In this document: piece after piece, positions 34,671 to 47,804 of the stretch
Layout: each line of letters starts with the position of its first letter
Position numbering within the stretch: the first letter of the stretch is position 1
Assembly (NCBI GenBank): GCA_029582155.1
Contig: CM055908.1
Span: 17,607,906 to 17,671,905, forward strand
DNA: 64,000 bases
Direction: 5' to 3'
DNA from: Panopea generosa
Taxonomy: Eukaryota; Mollusca; Bivalvia; Adapedonta; Hiatellidae
Notes under the pieces: generated by a model
Seen by the model: only the letters and a program-made list of their open reading frames with translations
Database searches by the model: none
Told to the model about the DNA's origin: nothing
Position numbers and translations under genes: made by a program

Positions 34671-36027
34671 GTATTAAGTACTATAGCGACATAGCAAATG
34701 ATTTAGGTTTTTCTTCCGTTAAATATAGTTGAAAAAGAGATGGTTTAGTACAGCCGTACAAGAAACTACCTATAATTGTTGTGTTGGACACGGAGATACC
34801 AACAAACAACCCCTGAAGAGGAAATCCCTGTACACATATTTTTAAAAAATGGTCCGCGTGGACTTTTGTGTCTTCAGCCACAGTATTGTGGACATTTGGA
34901 ATACGTGGTCTAAGCGATTTCCACATTCAACATTTTTGTATATAGTTTCAATCATATTTGAATATAAAAACAATATCAGTATCAAATTGTGCTTTCGTGT
35001 TATCAATAGCTTCATAAATTAATGACTAAAAACAACAATAAAAATAAAAATATGAATATCCAAAAAGGCCGGCAATAAAACAGAATGTCATACACTTATG
35101 TTATCATTATTACATATGATATTCAGTCCGGGCCCGGTTTCTCGAAAATACTTAAGTCTGCTATTTTATCTTAACTCAAATAGTGTGCTCACACACGGTC
35201 ATTTTAATATACAGCCCTGCTCCTTTAACGACAGCATAGCAACGGTGAAAGTAGTCCGATTTCAGCGCCCCAGACTACAATAAATCTATTTTGGTCGCCA
35301 TTGTTGGGGTTAAAATGCCGGGGGAAATTGAAATTGTAGTCCCAATACCACGATTTCAGCTTGACGTTCGATTCGGAAATATTTATATTAATAAAAGAGA
35401 TACTGGAATACTTTAAAAATGTAGTATACTCAAATACATCAAATCAACATTTGAAATTAACTGAACGAAAACACTTTCATCAAGTTGATATGTTAATCAT
35501 GGGGAAAGAGTTAAAACGAACAAGTCAATATAATAATAAGTACGAATGAAGTTCTTGTTTTAGGACAATCATAGTGCTTTGAACTTGCAGAAATAATCAG
35601 AACTGTGGAACTGTGTGTAGGTGATGTACGTAATAAGAGGAGAATAACAGCATTTCATTGCAGCTAATGATATGATAAAACATAAGAACTAACCGCTACC
35701 GCAATAAATGTAGTCCTTGTGCTGGTTTCAGAAAAGTACTCGTAAACTATTTATTGAACGTAAGGTCAACTAAACGAGGTTGTGCGAAAGGCTACGTATT
35801 CTCGAGAGCTTATGGAATGAATATTGAAGTACATTGCAATGTTGATCTCACCTTTTTTCCAAGTCAGTCACTTGTTACAAGTCAAAAGTCGTCAATGTTA
35901 TCTGAAGGCATACTTAACCGGGTGTAAAATGAGCCTAAAATAGAAATTTAGAAGTATAGCAGTAATATCAGTGATTACATCAAACATATCAAACATGTTT
36001 CTGTTGTAGCAGCGTGTGTGTCTCCGC
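34671..36027. other. Gene-free stretch
   Basis: GGCCCGGTTTCTCGAAAATA at 35131 resembles the start of a dispersed repeat seen in bivalve genomes, and CGATTTCAGC occurs twice (about 35257 and 35351). Open frames at 34681-34926 (minus) and 35098-35549 (plus) lack recognisable domains. Confidence 0.4.
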
Positions 36028-36375
36028 TGTAAGTTGGGCTTGGCTGTGCTGTGCTAGGCTGTGCTAGGATGTGCTTATTGTGCTAAACTGTACTGTACTG
36101 TGTTAGGTTATACCTTAATATAATGTACTTTGCTGTGCCGTACAGCTGTACTATACTGTGCTGTGCTGTGCTATGTTATACTATGATATACTGTGCTATA
36201 CAGTACTATAAAGTACTATGCTATGCTGTGCTGACACTACTGTGCTGTGTTGTGTTGTGCTGTACTGTACTGTACTAAGCTATAATGTGCTGTATTATAC
36301 TGTGCTAACTGAACTGTACTATACTGTACTATAGCGTACTATGCTATGCTGTTCCGTACTGTGCTGTGCTGAAAA
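36028..36375. repeat. Degenerate pentanucleotide array (TGTGC/TGTAC/TATAC)
   Basis: About 350 bases built from 5 bp words, mainly CTGTG, CTGTA, CTATA and CTATG, with frequent substitutions. It is an old or fast-mutating short tandem repeat. Confidence 0.85.
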
Positions 36376-37317
36376 ACTTTCCCACAATCTTTCAGCGTGT
36401 TTATTATCATTACTATTATCATTATTATATTAAATGTATAATGATTTATGAAACCATAAAAAAGTAAATTTAAAACTAGGCCGAATTTTGGTAGTAATTA
36501 AACCAAGTTGCGTTGCCACCATTTTGTGGCTTTACAATGCCATAGGTACACTCACTGCATGTACATTAATTATTATTAATTGATGAAGTACTCGCTGTAT
36601 GCAGTCACCTTTTCTGAATTAAATATTGAAATCAAATAAGAAGATGATACGATTGACTGTGTCCTTATTTAGGCATTTCTTATTGAAAAAATAGTTTCAT
36701 AATGACCTTCTGGGCACAGATAATTATGATAAATATTTCTCATTATATGGTTTTAAGATATCGGATATCAGAGAATCCGCATGTAATTGCCGGGGGCCGT
36801 CGTTGTTGATACTTAGATGAATGATCATAAAAGGTGTGCTGGTAGCGGCGGTATTCTAGGGTTGGTTAGCTGTATTGAATAAATATTAACGAATGTCAGC
36901 CGTGAGTGGGTGGGATGGGGTGCTGTGTAGGTTTTATAATTGAGGAACTCGCGGCAACTGAAAAAAGTGGGAAGGCATATCCTTATTCCGCGAATTTGTT
37001 TTATCATTTATGACAAAAATTGTATTCATTTTTAATTTCACCAGATTTTATCAATATGGTAGGAAAAAAATCTAAGTGTTTATATTTTAATTATTAAACC
37101 CATATTTTCAAAAACAGCTGGATGCCAGTAGTTTTATAAATATGTCAATAAATATAAATTTCCAGATAAATCTAGTTATACGAGTACTTAGACGTTAATA
37201 TACTCGTATTATTATGTGGATATACGATCATACGTTATATATACGATCATGTGTAAAGATTGATTGGATGTGAGATCACGAGCAAAACTCAATGTCAACA
37301 TTCCCATGTGAACATGT
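36376..37317. other. Gene-free stretch
   Basis: AT-rich. Paired motifs such as ATACGATCAT occur twice near 37.2 kb. No gene or known repeat recognised; the minus-strand open frame at 36825-37007 has no motif. Confidence 0.4.
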
Positions 37318-37395
37318 GCTTGTTTGTTTGAATATTTAGTTCAAGTTTTATGTCATCGAGGGAAAACAGACGATCATTTAACATAACCACTCTTA
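37318..37395 (-). repeat. SINE-B 3' fragment
   Basis: TATTTAGTTCAAGTTTTATG plus TCATCGAGGGAAAACAGACG and ATCATTTAACATAACCAC match the 3' body of the 4.4 kb SINE-B copy (minus). The head is missing, as expected for a 5'-truncated retroposon. Confidence 0.65.
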
Positions 37396-37400
37396 GTTAA

Positions 37401-37592
37401 GTTTATAGTAATTTATTTTAGCTCGATTGCGATGAAAGCTCAGAGCTTATATGAACCGCTCTCGAGTCCGCTACCTAGGTAGAACTAGTACTGAGTGTTG
37501 TTTTATGAGAGGCATCGGGTCGAGCTGGGGATCGAACCCGCAACCTCTGGTGTGAGCGGCCAACACTCTATCCATTAGAATACCGCCCGCTT
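37401..37592 (-). repeat. SINE-A copy, good
   Basis: On the minus strand: GCGGTATTCTAATGGATAGA (A-box region), GGTTGCGGGTTCGATCCCC (B-box), then CAGCTCGACCCGATGCCTCT and the shared body ending in AAATAAATT. It is the best reference copy of SINE-A here. Confidence 0.85.
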
Positions 37593-37684
37593 AAGTCTCT
37601 GAAATTGATAAGGATTTTATGGGATAAATCTTTGATAAGGTTATACCTTGAAATAAAGAAATTCTACTTTTGGATGGTTCTATC

Positions 37685-40600
37685 ATCACACAACCCCCCA
37701 CCCAAACCAGACCGGTACTATACAGCATATCTGATATACAACATAACACACCAACCCAATCAGACCGGTACTACACCGCATATTTGATATACAACGCAAC
37801 ACACCAACCTAACCAGACCGGTACTATACCGCATATGTGATATACAACACATCACACCAACCAAACCAGATCGGTACTATACCGCATATCTGATATATAG
37901 ATATACAACACAAATCACCAAACCGATCCAATCAGACCGGTACTGTACTGCATATCTGATATACAACACAACACACCAACCCAACCAGATTGGTACTATA
38001 CCGTATATCTGATATATAGATATACAACACAAATCACCAAACCGACACAACCAGACCGATACTATACCGCATATCTGATATACAACACAACACACCAATC
38101 CAACCAGACCGATACTATACCGCATATCTGATATACAACACAACACACCAACACAACCAGACCGATACTATACCGCATATCTGATATACAACACAACACA
38201 CCAATCAAACCAGACCGGTACTATACCGCATATCTGATATACAACACACCACACCGACCCAACCAGACCGATACTATACCGCATATCTGATATACAACAC
38301 ATCACACCGACACAACCAGACCGATAATATACCGCGTATCTGATATACAACACAACACACCACACCGACCCAACCAGACCGGTACTGTACCGCATATCTG
38401 ATATACAAAACAACACACCACACCAGCTAGACCGGTACTATACCGCATATCTGATATACAACACAACACACCAACTAAAACCGGTACTATACCGCATATC
38501 TGGTATATAGATATACAACACAAATCATTACACCGACACAACCAGACCGGTACTATACCGCATATCTGATATACAACACAACACACCAACCCAACCAGAT
38601 CGATACTATACCGCATATCTGATATACAACACAACACACCAATCCAACAAGATCGATACTATACCGCATATCTGACCGATACTATACCGCATATCTGATA
38701 TACAACACAACACAACAACACAACCAGACCGATACTATACCGCATGTCGGACCGATACTATACCGCATATCTGATATACAACACAACACACCACACCAAC
38801 CAGAACGGTACTATACTGCATATGTGATATACAACACAACACAACACAACAACTCAACCAGACCGATACTATACTGCATATCTGATATACAACACAACAC
38901 AACAACACAACCAGACCGATAATATACCGCATATCTGATATACAACACAACACAACAACCCAACCAGACCGATACCATACCGCATATCTGATATACAACA
39001 CACCACACTGACCCAACCAGACCGATACTATACCGCATATCTGATATACGACACCACATATCGACTCAACCAGACCGGTACTTTAACGCATATCTGATAT
39101 AAAACACAACACACCAATCCAACCAGACCGATACTATACCGCATATCTGATATACAACACAACACAACCAGACCGATACTATACCGCATATCTGATATAC
39201 AACACAACACAACAACCCAACCAGACCGGTACTATACCGCATATCTGATATACAACACAACACATCGACCCAACCAGACCGGAACTATACCGCATATCTG
39301 ATATACAGATATACAACACAAATCACTACACCGGCACAACCAGACCGATACTATACCGCATATCTAATATACAACACAACACAACAACCCAACCAGACCG
39401 ATACTATACCGCATATCTGATATACAACACACCACACCGACCTTACCAGACCGGTACTATACCGCATATCTGATATACAACACAACACACCAACACAACC
39501 AGACCGATACTATACCGCATGTCTGACCGATACTTTACCGCATATCTGTTATACAACACAGCACAACAATTTAAACAGACCGGTACTATACCGCATATCT
39601 GATATACAACACAACACAACAACACAACCAGACCGATTCTATACTGCATATCTGATATACAACACAACCCAACAACCCAACCAGACCGATACTATACCGC
39701 ATATCTGATATACAACACACCACACCGACCTTACCAGACCGGTACTATACCGCATATCTAATATACAACACAACACACCAACACAACCAGACCGATACTA
39801 TACCGCATGTCTGACCGATACTTTACCGCATATCTGTTATACAACACAACACAACAACTTAACCAGACCGGTACTATACCGCATATCTGATATACAACAC
39901 AACACAACAACACAACCAGACCGATTCTATACTGCATATCTGATATACAACACAACACAACAACCCAACCAGACCGATACTATACCGCATATCTGATATA
40001 AAACACAACACACCAATCCAACCAGACCGGTACTATACTGCATATCTGATATACAACACAACACAACAACACAACCAGACCGATACTATACCGCATATCT
40101 GATATACAACACAACACATCGACCCAACCAGACCGGTACTATACCGCATATCTGATATACAACACAACACATCGACCCAACCAGACCGGAACTATACCGC
40201 ATATCTGATATACAGATATACAACACAAATCACTACACAGACACAACCAGACCGTTACTATACCACATATATGATATACGACACAACACATCGACCCAAC
40301 CAGACCGGTACTATACCGCATATCTGATATATAACACAACACACCAATCCAACCAGACCTATACTATACCGCATATCTGATATACAACACAACACATCGA
40401 CCCAACCAGACCGATACTATACCGCATATCTGATATACAACACAACACTGAAACTCAACCAGATCGATACTATACTGCATATCTGATATACAACACAACA
40501 CACCAAACCAACCAGACCGATACTATACCGCATATCTGATATACAACACAACACAACAACCCAACCAGATCGATACTATACCGCATATCTGATATACAAC

Positions 40601-41200
40601 ACAACACATCGACCCAACCAGACCGGTACTATACCGCATATCTGATATACAACACAACACACCACACCAACCAGACCGGTACTATACTGCATATGTGATA
40701 TACAACACAACACAACACAACAACTCAACCAGACCGATACTATACTGCATATCTGATATACAACACAACACACCAATCCAACCAGATCGATACTATACCG
40801 CATATCTGATATACAACACAACGCACCAATCAAACCAGACCGATACTATACCGCATATCTGATGTACAACACACCAAACCGACCCAACCAGACTGGTACT
40901 ATACCGCATATATGATATACAACACAACACACCAATCCAACAAGACCGATACTATACCGCATATCTGATATACAACACAACACAACACAACACAAAACAA
41001 CACAACACAATTGCCAACTCAACCAACCAGACCGATACTATACCGCATATCTGATATACAACACAACACAACACAACACAATACACCAACCCAATCAGAC
41101 CGATACTATACCGCATATGTAATATACCCTGACCGCTATCGGTAAGCTGTGGTTTTATACGGTACTTTACCGCATATCTGATATACCCCGACCGTTTTTG
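37685..41200. repeat. ~53 bp tandem array, about 62 units
   Basis: The unit contains CCAGACCGATACTATACCGC, ATATCTGATATACAACACAA and a CACACCAACCCAA-type linker of variable length. A longer variant inserts GATATATAGATATACAACAC plus AAATCAC. Blocks of several units are repeated (for example 39.42-39.66 and 39.70-39.95 kb are nearly the same), showing block duplication. Many minus-strand open frames of 60-110 codons (CCVVYQICGIVPVWL type) are by-products. The last units at 41.1-41.2 kb are broken by unrelated sequence. Confidence 0.95.
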
Positions 41201-43040
41201 TATTGTACTTCGTAGCGACCAACCGCATACATTTGCTTGGTAAATTGTTTTCTGCATATAGTCATTACGGGAATACCAGAACAATATTTGTTTCCTGATA
41301 TTATTTTAGGATTCAAATTCATAGTCTATTATATAAGTAAAGTCGTGTGTGTGCGCGCACTCGCGCTTGCGTTAAAGCGTACGTGCGTGTTTTTAATTAA
41401 AATATATACAATAGTCACGCACTGTATACGATAATAAACTATAGTTTGATGAAGAGTAATATACTTCACTCTTTAGATAAAGACAAAATGAACATGGGTT
41501 ACAAAGCAGCTTGGTAAATCTTGTACAGCGGTAGCCTCTGATGTATTTTTCTGTATATTCGTTCCTTTCGATAGATTTTAAGATTAACCCCCCCCCCCAC
41601 CCCCCAAAAAAAAAACAAAAAAAAAAAACAACAACCGTGTTGCTATAACATTAGTGTGATAATGCTCACTAAGAGTTCAATCATCTCATTTTTTTCCTTA
41701 AAATATCATATCAATATTTAATGGTTTCGGTATCTTACGTGGGCTTTTGTAATCTTTTTTCATTAGTCCTGTCCTATTAGTATTTCGAAAACGCGCAGAT
41801 TTGGTAACGGAAAGGTGCGGCTGATATTACTGCTACATTGGAACCGCGTGATAATTCATCTCATTAATACTCTGTATAAAGTGTGTTTAAATTAATCATG
41901 TATAACGCTGCTGAATTATTGATAAATGTGATAACGTTAATGTTATGGAAACTAAATAGTCATTATATTATATGTTTGCAATTATGTATTGGTGAAATAT
42001 AATACAGGCGTAAACAGAGCAATTAATTTTAGTATGAAAAAGTCAAATTATAAGCTTCATAGCTGGTATGATATTACCTCACAAATTGTCACATTATACG
42101 CTTTATATCTAGTTTTGAATATGACATCAGAAATATCACAATTAAACACGAACTTGATCAATAAAGAGAAGATGTGCAAAAACTTAATTTTAGATGTTTC
42201 GTCAAACGACCTCAATCTAGATATTCTGCAATTAACATTATTAATTTGATCGAACTGGAGGTCAGATTATTACACAGTTTCAGTTTTCAAAGTGTATTAG
42301 CAACTCGGCAAGACACTTGACATTGGCCATTTACAATGATTACAGAATATAGCACAAAAACAGTTCAATACAACGCAATTAGATACATGGTGAAAGAAGA
42401 ATACAAATTAAGAAACAGTCAAAGTTTTTAGAGATTTTTTTTCTAATGACCAATGCTTCTTTGATGATTTTCGAAAATTTAAACTACACATCTAGTTTTA
42501 CACAGTGATTTGTATCTGGTTCAAACGAGAGTTACATTTTTTACGATGTAATTCGTATCTAATGTTATTTAAAATACATTAGTACCAACGTTTACATACT
42601 AAACGCCATATTCATCCTTTAAGTGTTGTAACATTGTTACACGGGGGTGATGATATCTCAGACGATGAAATATTGTTATATTTAACAATGTCCAAACCTA
42701 CATTAAAGACACTTTAGTTAAACGTTTTGATAAACAATATATCTTATTAAGTCTTAGTATTTACCTCAAAGCTGAGCCCCTTATTTAAGGAAACGTATAT
42801 TTAAACAATGTACCCTATTTCATTTTTTCTTCGTTCTTCCTTCTTCCTATATGAATATGTTTTATTGCCATCTTGATTGTTTTTTTGCAAATAAATTATT
42901 GTTGGGAAGGGCCGATTTATATGTCGGATAACTTGTGACCTAACCCTTTTGCTATTTCAATGTACATGTATACAAAAAAGCAATATGTTTAGAATAAACG
43001 GTTTACCCGTTATATGACTATTTTAGTGTCGCTGATTTAG
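41201..43040. other. Gene-free stretch with a C/A homopolymer tract
   Basis: A striking tract at 41587-41632 runs from C-rich to A-rich. The 86-codon frame at 41989-42249 begins with GTG, is AT-driven, and I do not regard it as a gene. No other feature recognised. Confidence 0.4.
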
Positions 43041-43232
43041 TTTTTACTAATTTATTTTAGCTCTATTGTAATGAAAGCTCAGAGCTTATATGAACCGCTC
43101 TCAAGTCCGCTTCCTGGGTAGAACCAGTACTGAGTTTTGTTTAATGAGAGGCATCGGGTCGAGCTGGGGATCGAACCCGCAACATCTGGCATGAGCGGCC
43201 AGAACTCTATCCAATTCACTTCCGCCCCGCTT
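43041..43232 (-). repeat. SINE-A copy, good
   Basis: Closely matches the 37.4 kb copy over the whole length, including GGGGATCGAACCCGCAAC (B-box, minus strand) and GAAAGCTCAGAGCTTATATG. The open frame at 43137-43373 partly reads this SINE and is not a gene. Confidence 0.85.
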
Positions 43233-44219
43233 GTCGATGGTTTGAAAGATGACCTTTGCGAGATTTTAAACTTGGCACTTCAAACAGACTTACTTTTAAT
43301 TGTTATTTCTGTCTCGTATAATGATATATGCTATAACCTTGTCAGTTACCGGGTCGGTGCGCATCGTTTATAACCCTACATATAAACAGCATGATTAATA
43401 CATTAGGTGATCCGTGAGATATACAAGACAAGAGAAATGGGTTTTACGTAGTATTATTTACATAGTATTATAATCATGTACATGGTAAATCTGAGAAAAT
43501 CGTGCTAATCTTGACCTTGACCTGAATCTTGACATTGACCTATGGTCTGAAAAGAATTTAAACAAAGGCAGAAAACAACTAAATTCTAACTAAAATAAGA
43601 TAGTAATCATTATCGCCTCAGTCATAGAAAAAAAACATGAATTAAAAACAAGCAGACATGAAACAACTATAATATTAATATGTGATACTTGTTATATACT
43701 GAAGGCAAATGGAACACCGCATATATATTTAAGTATTATTAAGCATACCACATGAAGACATGGTAAGTACAATTGGTTTATTATGCATTAATTAATAACA
43801 TACTAAAATTTTAGTAACTTACAATGGTTGTTTGTTCACCCACTTTGGTTATAATGATTACACATCCGGAACTAACACAACTATTTTTAATATTTTTAAT
43901 AATAACTTATGGATAACACGCTTGTTTTTAGATTTCTATAGTTCCACAAATTTGATCAGATTTGAATGCTTCCATTAATAGCTTGAAATAGAATATTTTC
44001 TTAAAAATCACATTTGAAATCGGCATGATCCGGTTTTTAAAACATTACAATTACTGGCATGCTTCGAGGTTTAATCCACTTGCATGTTTAAAATATTATC
44101 TATTTAAGGATACTCTTAATTTTGAAACACAAGCATAGTTGAATATTAAACCTTGAAATACATCTCTAGAAAATAATCATTCCTGTGTCATTTGAACTGC
44201 TCGACTAGCCCACATCAGC
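43233..44219. other. Gene-free stretch
   Basis: AT-rich. CTTGACCTTGACCTGAATCT and CTTGACATTGACC near 43515 form a short TTGACC-rich patch of a kind common in molluscan dispersed repeats. Nothing else recognised. Confidence 0.4.
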
Positions 44220-45312
44220 TGTTCTTTGCTTGGTGTTAGGCATAAATAAGTTTAAGCCTTCGCTTGGTGTTAGGCATACATGAGTTTAAGCCTTTGCTTG
44301 GTGTTAGGCATACATGAGTTTAAGCCTTCGCTTGGTGTTAGGCATAAATGAGTTTAAGCCTTCGCTTGGTGTTAGGCATACATGAGTTTAAGCCTTTGCT
44401 TGGTGTTAGGCATAAATGAGTTTAAGCCTTTGCTTGGTGTTAGGCATACATGAGTTTAAGCCTTTGCTTGGTGTTAGGCATAAATGAGTTTAAGCCTTCG
44501 CTTGGTGTTAGGCATACATGAGTTTAAGCCTTTGCTTGGTGTTAGGCATAAATGAGTTTAAGCCTTTGCTTGGTGTTAGGCATACATGAGTTTAAGCCTT
44601 TGCTTGGTGTTAGGCATAAATGAGTTTAAGCCTTCGCTTGGTGTTAGGCATACATGAGTTTAAGCCTTCGCTTGGTGTTAGGCATACATGAGTTTAAGCC
44701 TTCGCTTGGTGTTAGGCATAAATAAGTTTAAGCCTTCGCTTGGTGTTAGGCATACATGAGTTTAAGCCTTTGCTTGGTGTTAGGCATACATGAGTTTAAG
44801 CCTTCGCTTGGTGTTAGGCATACATGAGTTTAAGCCTTCGCTTGGTGTTAGGCATAAATAAGTTTAAGCCTTCGCTTGGTGTTAGGCATACATGAGTTTA
44901 AGCCTTCGCTTGGTGTTAGGCATACATGAATTTAAGCCTTTGCTTGGTGTTAGGCATAAATAAGTTTAAGCCTATGTTTGGTGTTAGGCATAAATGAGTT
45001 TACGCCTTTGCTTGGTGTTAGGCATAAATGAGTTTAAGCCTTTGCTTGGTGTTAGGCATAAATGAGTTTACGCTTTTGCTTGGTGTTAGGCATAAATGAG
45101 TTTACGCTTTTGCTTGGTGTTAGGCATAAATGAGTTTACGCTTTTGCTTGGTGTTAGGCATAAATGAGTTTACGCTTTTGCTTGGTGTTAGGCATAAATG
45201 AGTTTACGCTTTTGCTTGGTGTTAGGCATAAATGAGTTTAAGCCTTTGCTTGGTGTAAGGCATAAATGAGTTTAAGCCTTTGCTTGGTCACGGTTAGGCA
45301 CAAATGAGTTTA
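44220..45312. repeat. 34 bp tandem array, about 32 units, very uniform
   Basis: The unit contains GTTTAAGCCTTTGCTTGGTG plus TTAGGCATAAATGA. Only a few positions vary (CTTTG/CTTCG, CATACATG/CATAAATG). Units 5-12 repeat a four-unit pattern (136 bp) twice, and the right end is a run of a third type with TTTACGCTTTTGC. Length is almost invariant. This is the most homogeneous array in the window and probably the youngest. Confidence 0.97.
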
Positions 45313-46235
45313 CATTTCCGACAGTTTGATAAAAGCAGGCTTCCTGAAATCCAAGAAAGCAAAACAAGTGTCTGAGTCTCCGTAATCTAACAAGTGATTC
45401 CTCCGTTTTTTATTTTCATCATTTATACTTCCCTGTCTTACCTAGCGATATTACAAAACTTTCAGACAAGTTTTTTAGGGACGAATCAAATCTCAAAGGT
45501 TTTATTAAAGAAAAAAAAACAGACAATAAATCAGATAAAGATCAAATAATGTTTATATTCCCATCAGAAATATAACGCTCCAGTATCTTTCGCGCTCAAG
45601 TATACACATTATGGCACTACCCAGCTCACTACCGTGAAGTATTGGTGTGAGTATTTGGGTTAAGACCTACGCTTTATTTAAGTCTTCTCAGTGATACGTA
45701 AAACGAAACTAAAAAATGTCTTAGATTTAACAAAGATTGTTCTAAATGATATTAAAGATGACATTTTCATCGTTAAAGATCCGAACTTTGTTTATTTCCC
45801 TTTTATCTTTTTGACGCAAACCAGAAAATCCTAGTTTTAATAAGATATAAAGGATCTCCATTAATCAAAGACACTATTATTTTCAACATTTCCCAAGATA
45901 GTCATTTTATCTCCATTTTTCAGTTACATTAATGCTGTTTTTTCTGGAAATTATGTGCAGGAAACGCTTGAGGGACCTTGACTTGGATGTTAAATATTCA
46001 CACCAGTAACCACAAATTGCTGAGGGACTATTGTACAAAAATGGCACGTTATAACACAATTAAATATGTTCAGTTTTGCCTCTCTGTCACTGTTTACGCC
46101 ATTATAACGTGCTCTTTAAAATCAGAAAAAAATGGCCCACGCTTATAAGATATTTAGCGTTTGTAACCCTGCTGATAAAATAATGGTTCTGTTCACACTG
46201 TCATCATGTATGCTTCACTGTTGTTATTTTTGTTA
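45313..46235. other. Gene-free stretch
   Basis: No exon, SINE or tandem structure recognised. Confidence 0.4.
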
Positions 46236-46335
46236 TAAGATAATCTATTTTACATTGACTGTGAGACGCGTTCTTACAACTTAGACAAATCATACTCGAG
46301 GTCTTCCTGACATATCCAGTACTAAACATATATGG
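46236..46335 (-). repeat. SINE-C 3' fragment
   Basis: GACTGTGAGACGCGTTCTTA plus CAACTTAGACAAATC and CATATCCAGTACTAAACATA matches the minus-strand body of SINE-C (48.3 kb copy). The head is missing. Confidence 0.6.
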
Positions 46336-46349
46336 ATAAATATTTTTTT

Positions 46350-46535
46350 AATGGGGTTTAACGCCATTTTCAACACATTTCAGGTTATATATGGCATATT
46401 CAGTTTTACTGGTGGAGGAAGACTTAGTCAGTCTGAGTGGAACCATCGTCCTTCCGCAAGTTACTGGCAAACTTTCTCACATAAAGTATTTTGAGCGAGC
46501 GGGACTCGAACCTATGACCTTCGCGGTGGATAAAG
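46350..46535 (-). repeat. SINE-D copy
   Basis: ATATATGGCATATTCAGTTT, AACTGGCAAACTTTCTCACA and the minus-strand B-box GGTTCGAGTCCC. The tRNA-like A-box side is degraded. The open frames on both strands here read through the SINE. Confidence 0.8.
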
Positions 46536-46733
46536 TGAACGTGGACACGAACCTGAACATGACCTTCGACACTGGACATCACAATACAACAATTAAATGG
46601 GACTGTATAAACTGATGACATGAAACATCACCATATCAGATCCAACCTGGAACACTGCAACTATTTAATATTTATATCAGAGTTGACTATTTTGTTATTA
46701 ACAAAAACATAACATTCAAAATATGTACACAAA

Positions 46734-46916
46734 GTATAAAGAAACACTGGGTGAATTATCAAACTATTGTTAGCGATAATTACTGTTTGAGGATATGTAA
46801 AGGCTTTGTCAATATGATATCATTACTATAAACACATTATTAATGAAATAATAATATTCTCAAACTGTAAATATCTCATATAATAGTTTGATATTCACCC
46901 GGTGTTTCTTTATCCT
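46734..46916. mobile_element. MITE with ~50 bp inverted ends
   Basis: ATAAAGAAACACTGGGTGAA, TTATCAAACTATTGT and TTACTGTTTGAG on the left are mirrored on the right by CTCAAACTGTAA, ATAATAGTTTGATA and TTCACCCGGTGTTTCTTTAT. The total length is about 180 bp. A related half copy is at 60.8 kb. The superfamily is unknown. Confidence 0.75.
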
Positions 46917-47389
46917 TCTAGTATATATAGCACTTATGGCGGTGGTTAGAATTATTTAAATTGCTCACGCACTAAGATTTATCTCAACGCTACGGAAGTG
47001 TCGTCGTGTACTTTAAAAATATTTTCTTGAACAATTGGTACTATATAGTACAAATCAGAATGTTTATATCAAAAGTTGAGCCCGGCTTGCTCATACATGA
47101 CTGCCTACTTCTCTCGCATTTTGGAATTAAAAACCATTCGTATCTCATTTTTTATTATTAACTCTGGTTAGTCTAACAACAGATGTAGATTGAGGGTGCC
47201 AAGTGAGTAATGGCAATAATAGAGCTATTGTGGCTCATGCATGCCTTAATAGGTGACACAATTAGTATTTGGGTAGAATTTGCGGAAACACTGCAGCTCT
47301 GCATATATCAAGGTTCTAGGCACATCCTGTATATTGATTTTGTTTGTTTTTCAATATGTATGGTAATATGTTGTTTTTGTAAACGGATA
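46917..47389. other. Gene-free stretch
   Basis: Nothing recognisable. The open frame at 47210-47554 only extends through the tetranucleotide repeat. Confidence 0.4.
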
Positions 47390-47508
47390 ATTCATTCATT
47401 CATTCATTCATTCATTCATTCATTCATTCATTCATTCATTCATTCATTCATTCATTCATTCATTCATTCATTCATTCATTCATTCATTCATTCATTCATT
47501 CATTCATT
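47390..47508. repeat. (ATTC)n microsatellite, about 30 units
   Basis: An uninterrupted, perfect tetranucleotide run of about 119 bases. It is probably highly polymorphic in length. Confidence 0.98.
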
Positions 47509-47804
47509 TTGTCTTTCATTCTTTAATAAGGATTCAATACTATGTACCTGTTAAATAATATAGGTAGCAATGGGAATATCGTTCTAATTTCTTTCTTTTT
47601 TCTGAACTTAATATCAAAATGGTGAATTCATTTCTTACACGTGTTTAATGGTCAATAGTGTATAAGCACTTACAATTTGATATTGATACTAGATGTTTTA
47701 ATACTTTTATATTTATAATTGCAGATTTTTGACCAATATAAAGAATTGGAGGCCAGAGAAATGCTGAATATTTTGATTTTTCACTGTTTCGTGAACATTA
47801 ACAT

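Noticed and set aside
37500-37592. A minus-strand tRNA gene
   Set aside because: Internal promoter boxes are present, but the same head with the same body recurs at 43.0 and 3.4 kb, so it is a SINE.
37877-41284. Many minus-strand frames rich in CCVVYQICGIVPVW
   Set aside because: Shadows of the 53 bp array. Codon phase drifts with the variable linker, and no conserved start is present.
41989-42249. 86-codon frame
   Set aside because: It begins with GTG, has AT-driven composition, no motif, and no splice context.
42628-42650. Short palindrome TGTAACATTGTTACA
   Set aside because: Too short, and expected by chance in AT-rich DNA; no second copy noticed.
44220-45312. A CRISPR array
   Set aside because: Units are directly adjacent with no unique spacers, and the genome is eukaryotic.
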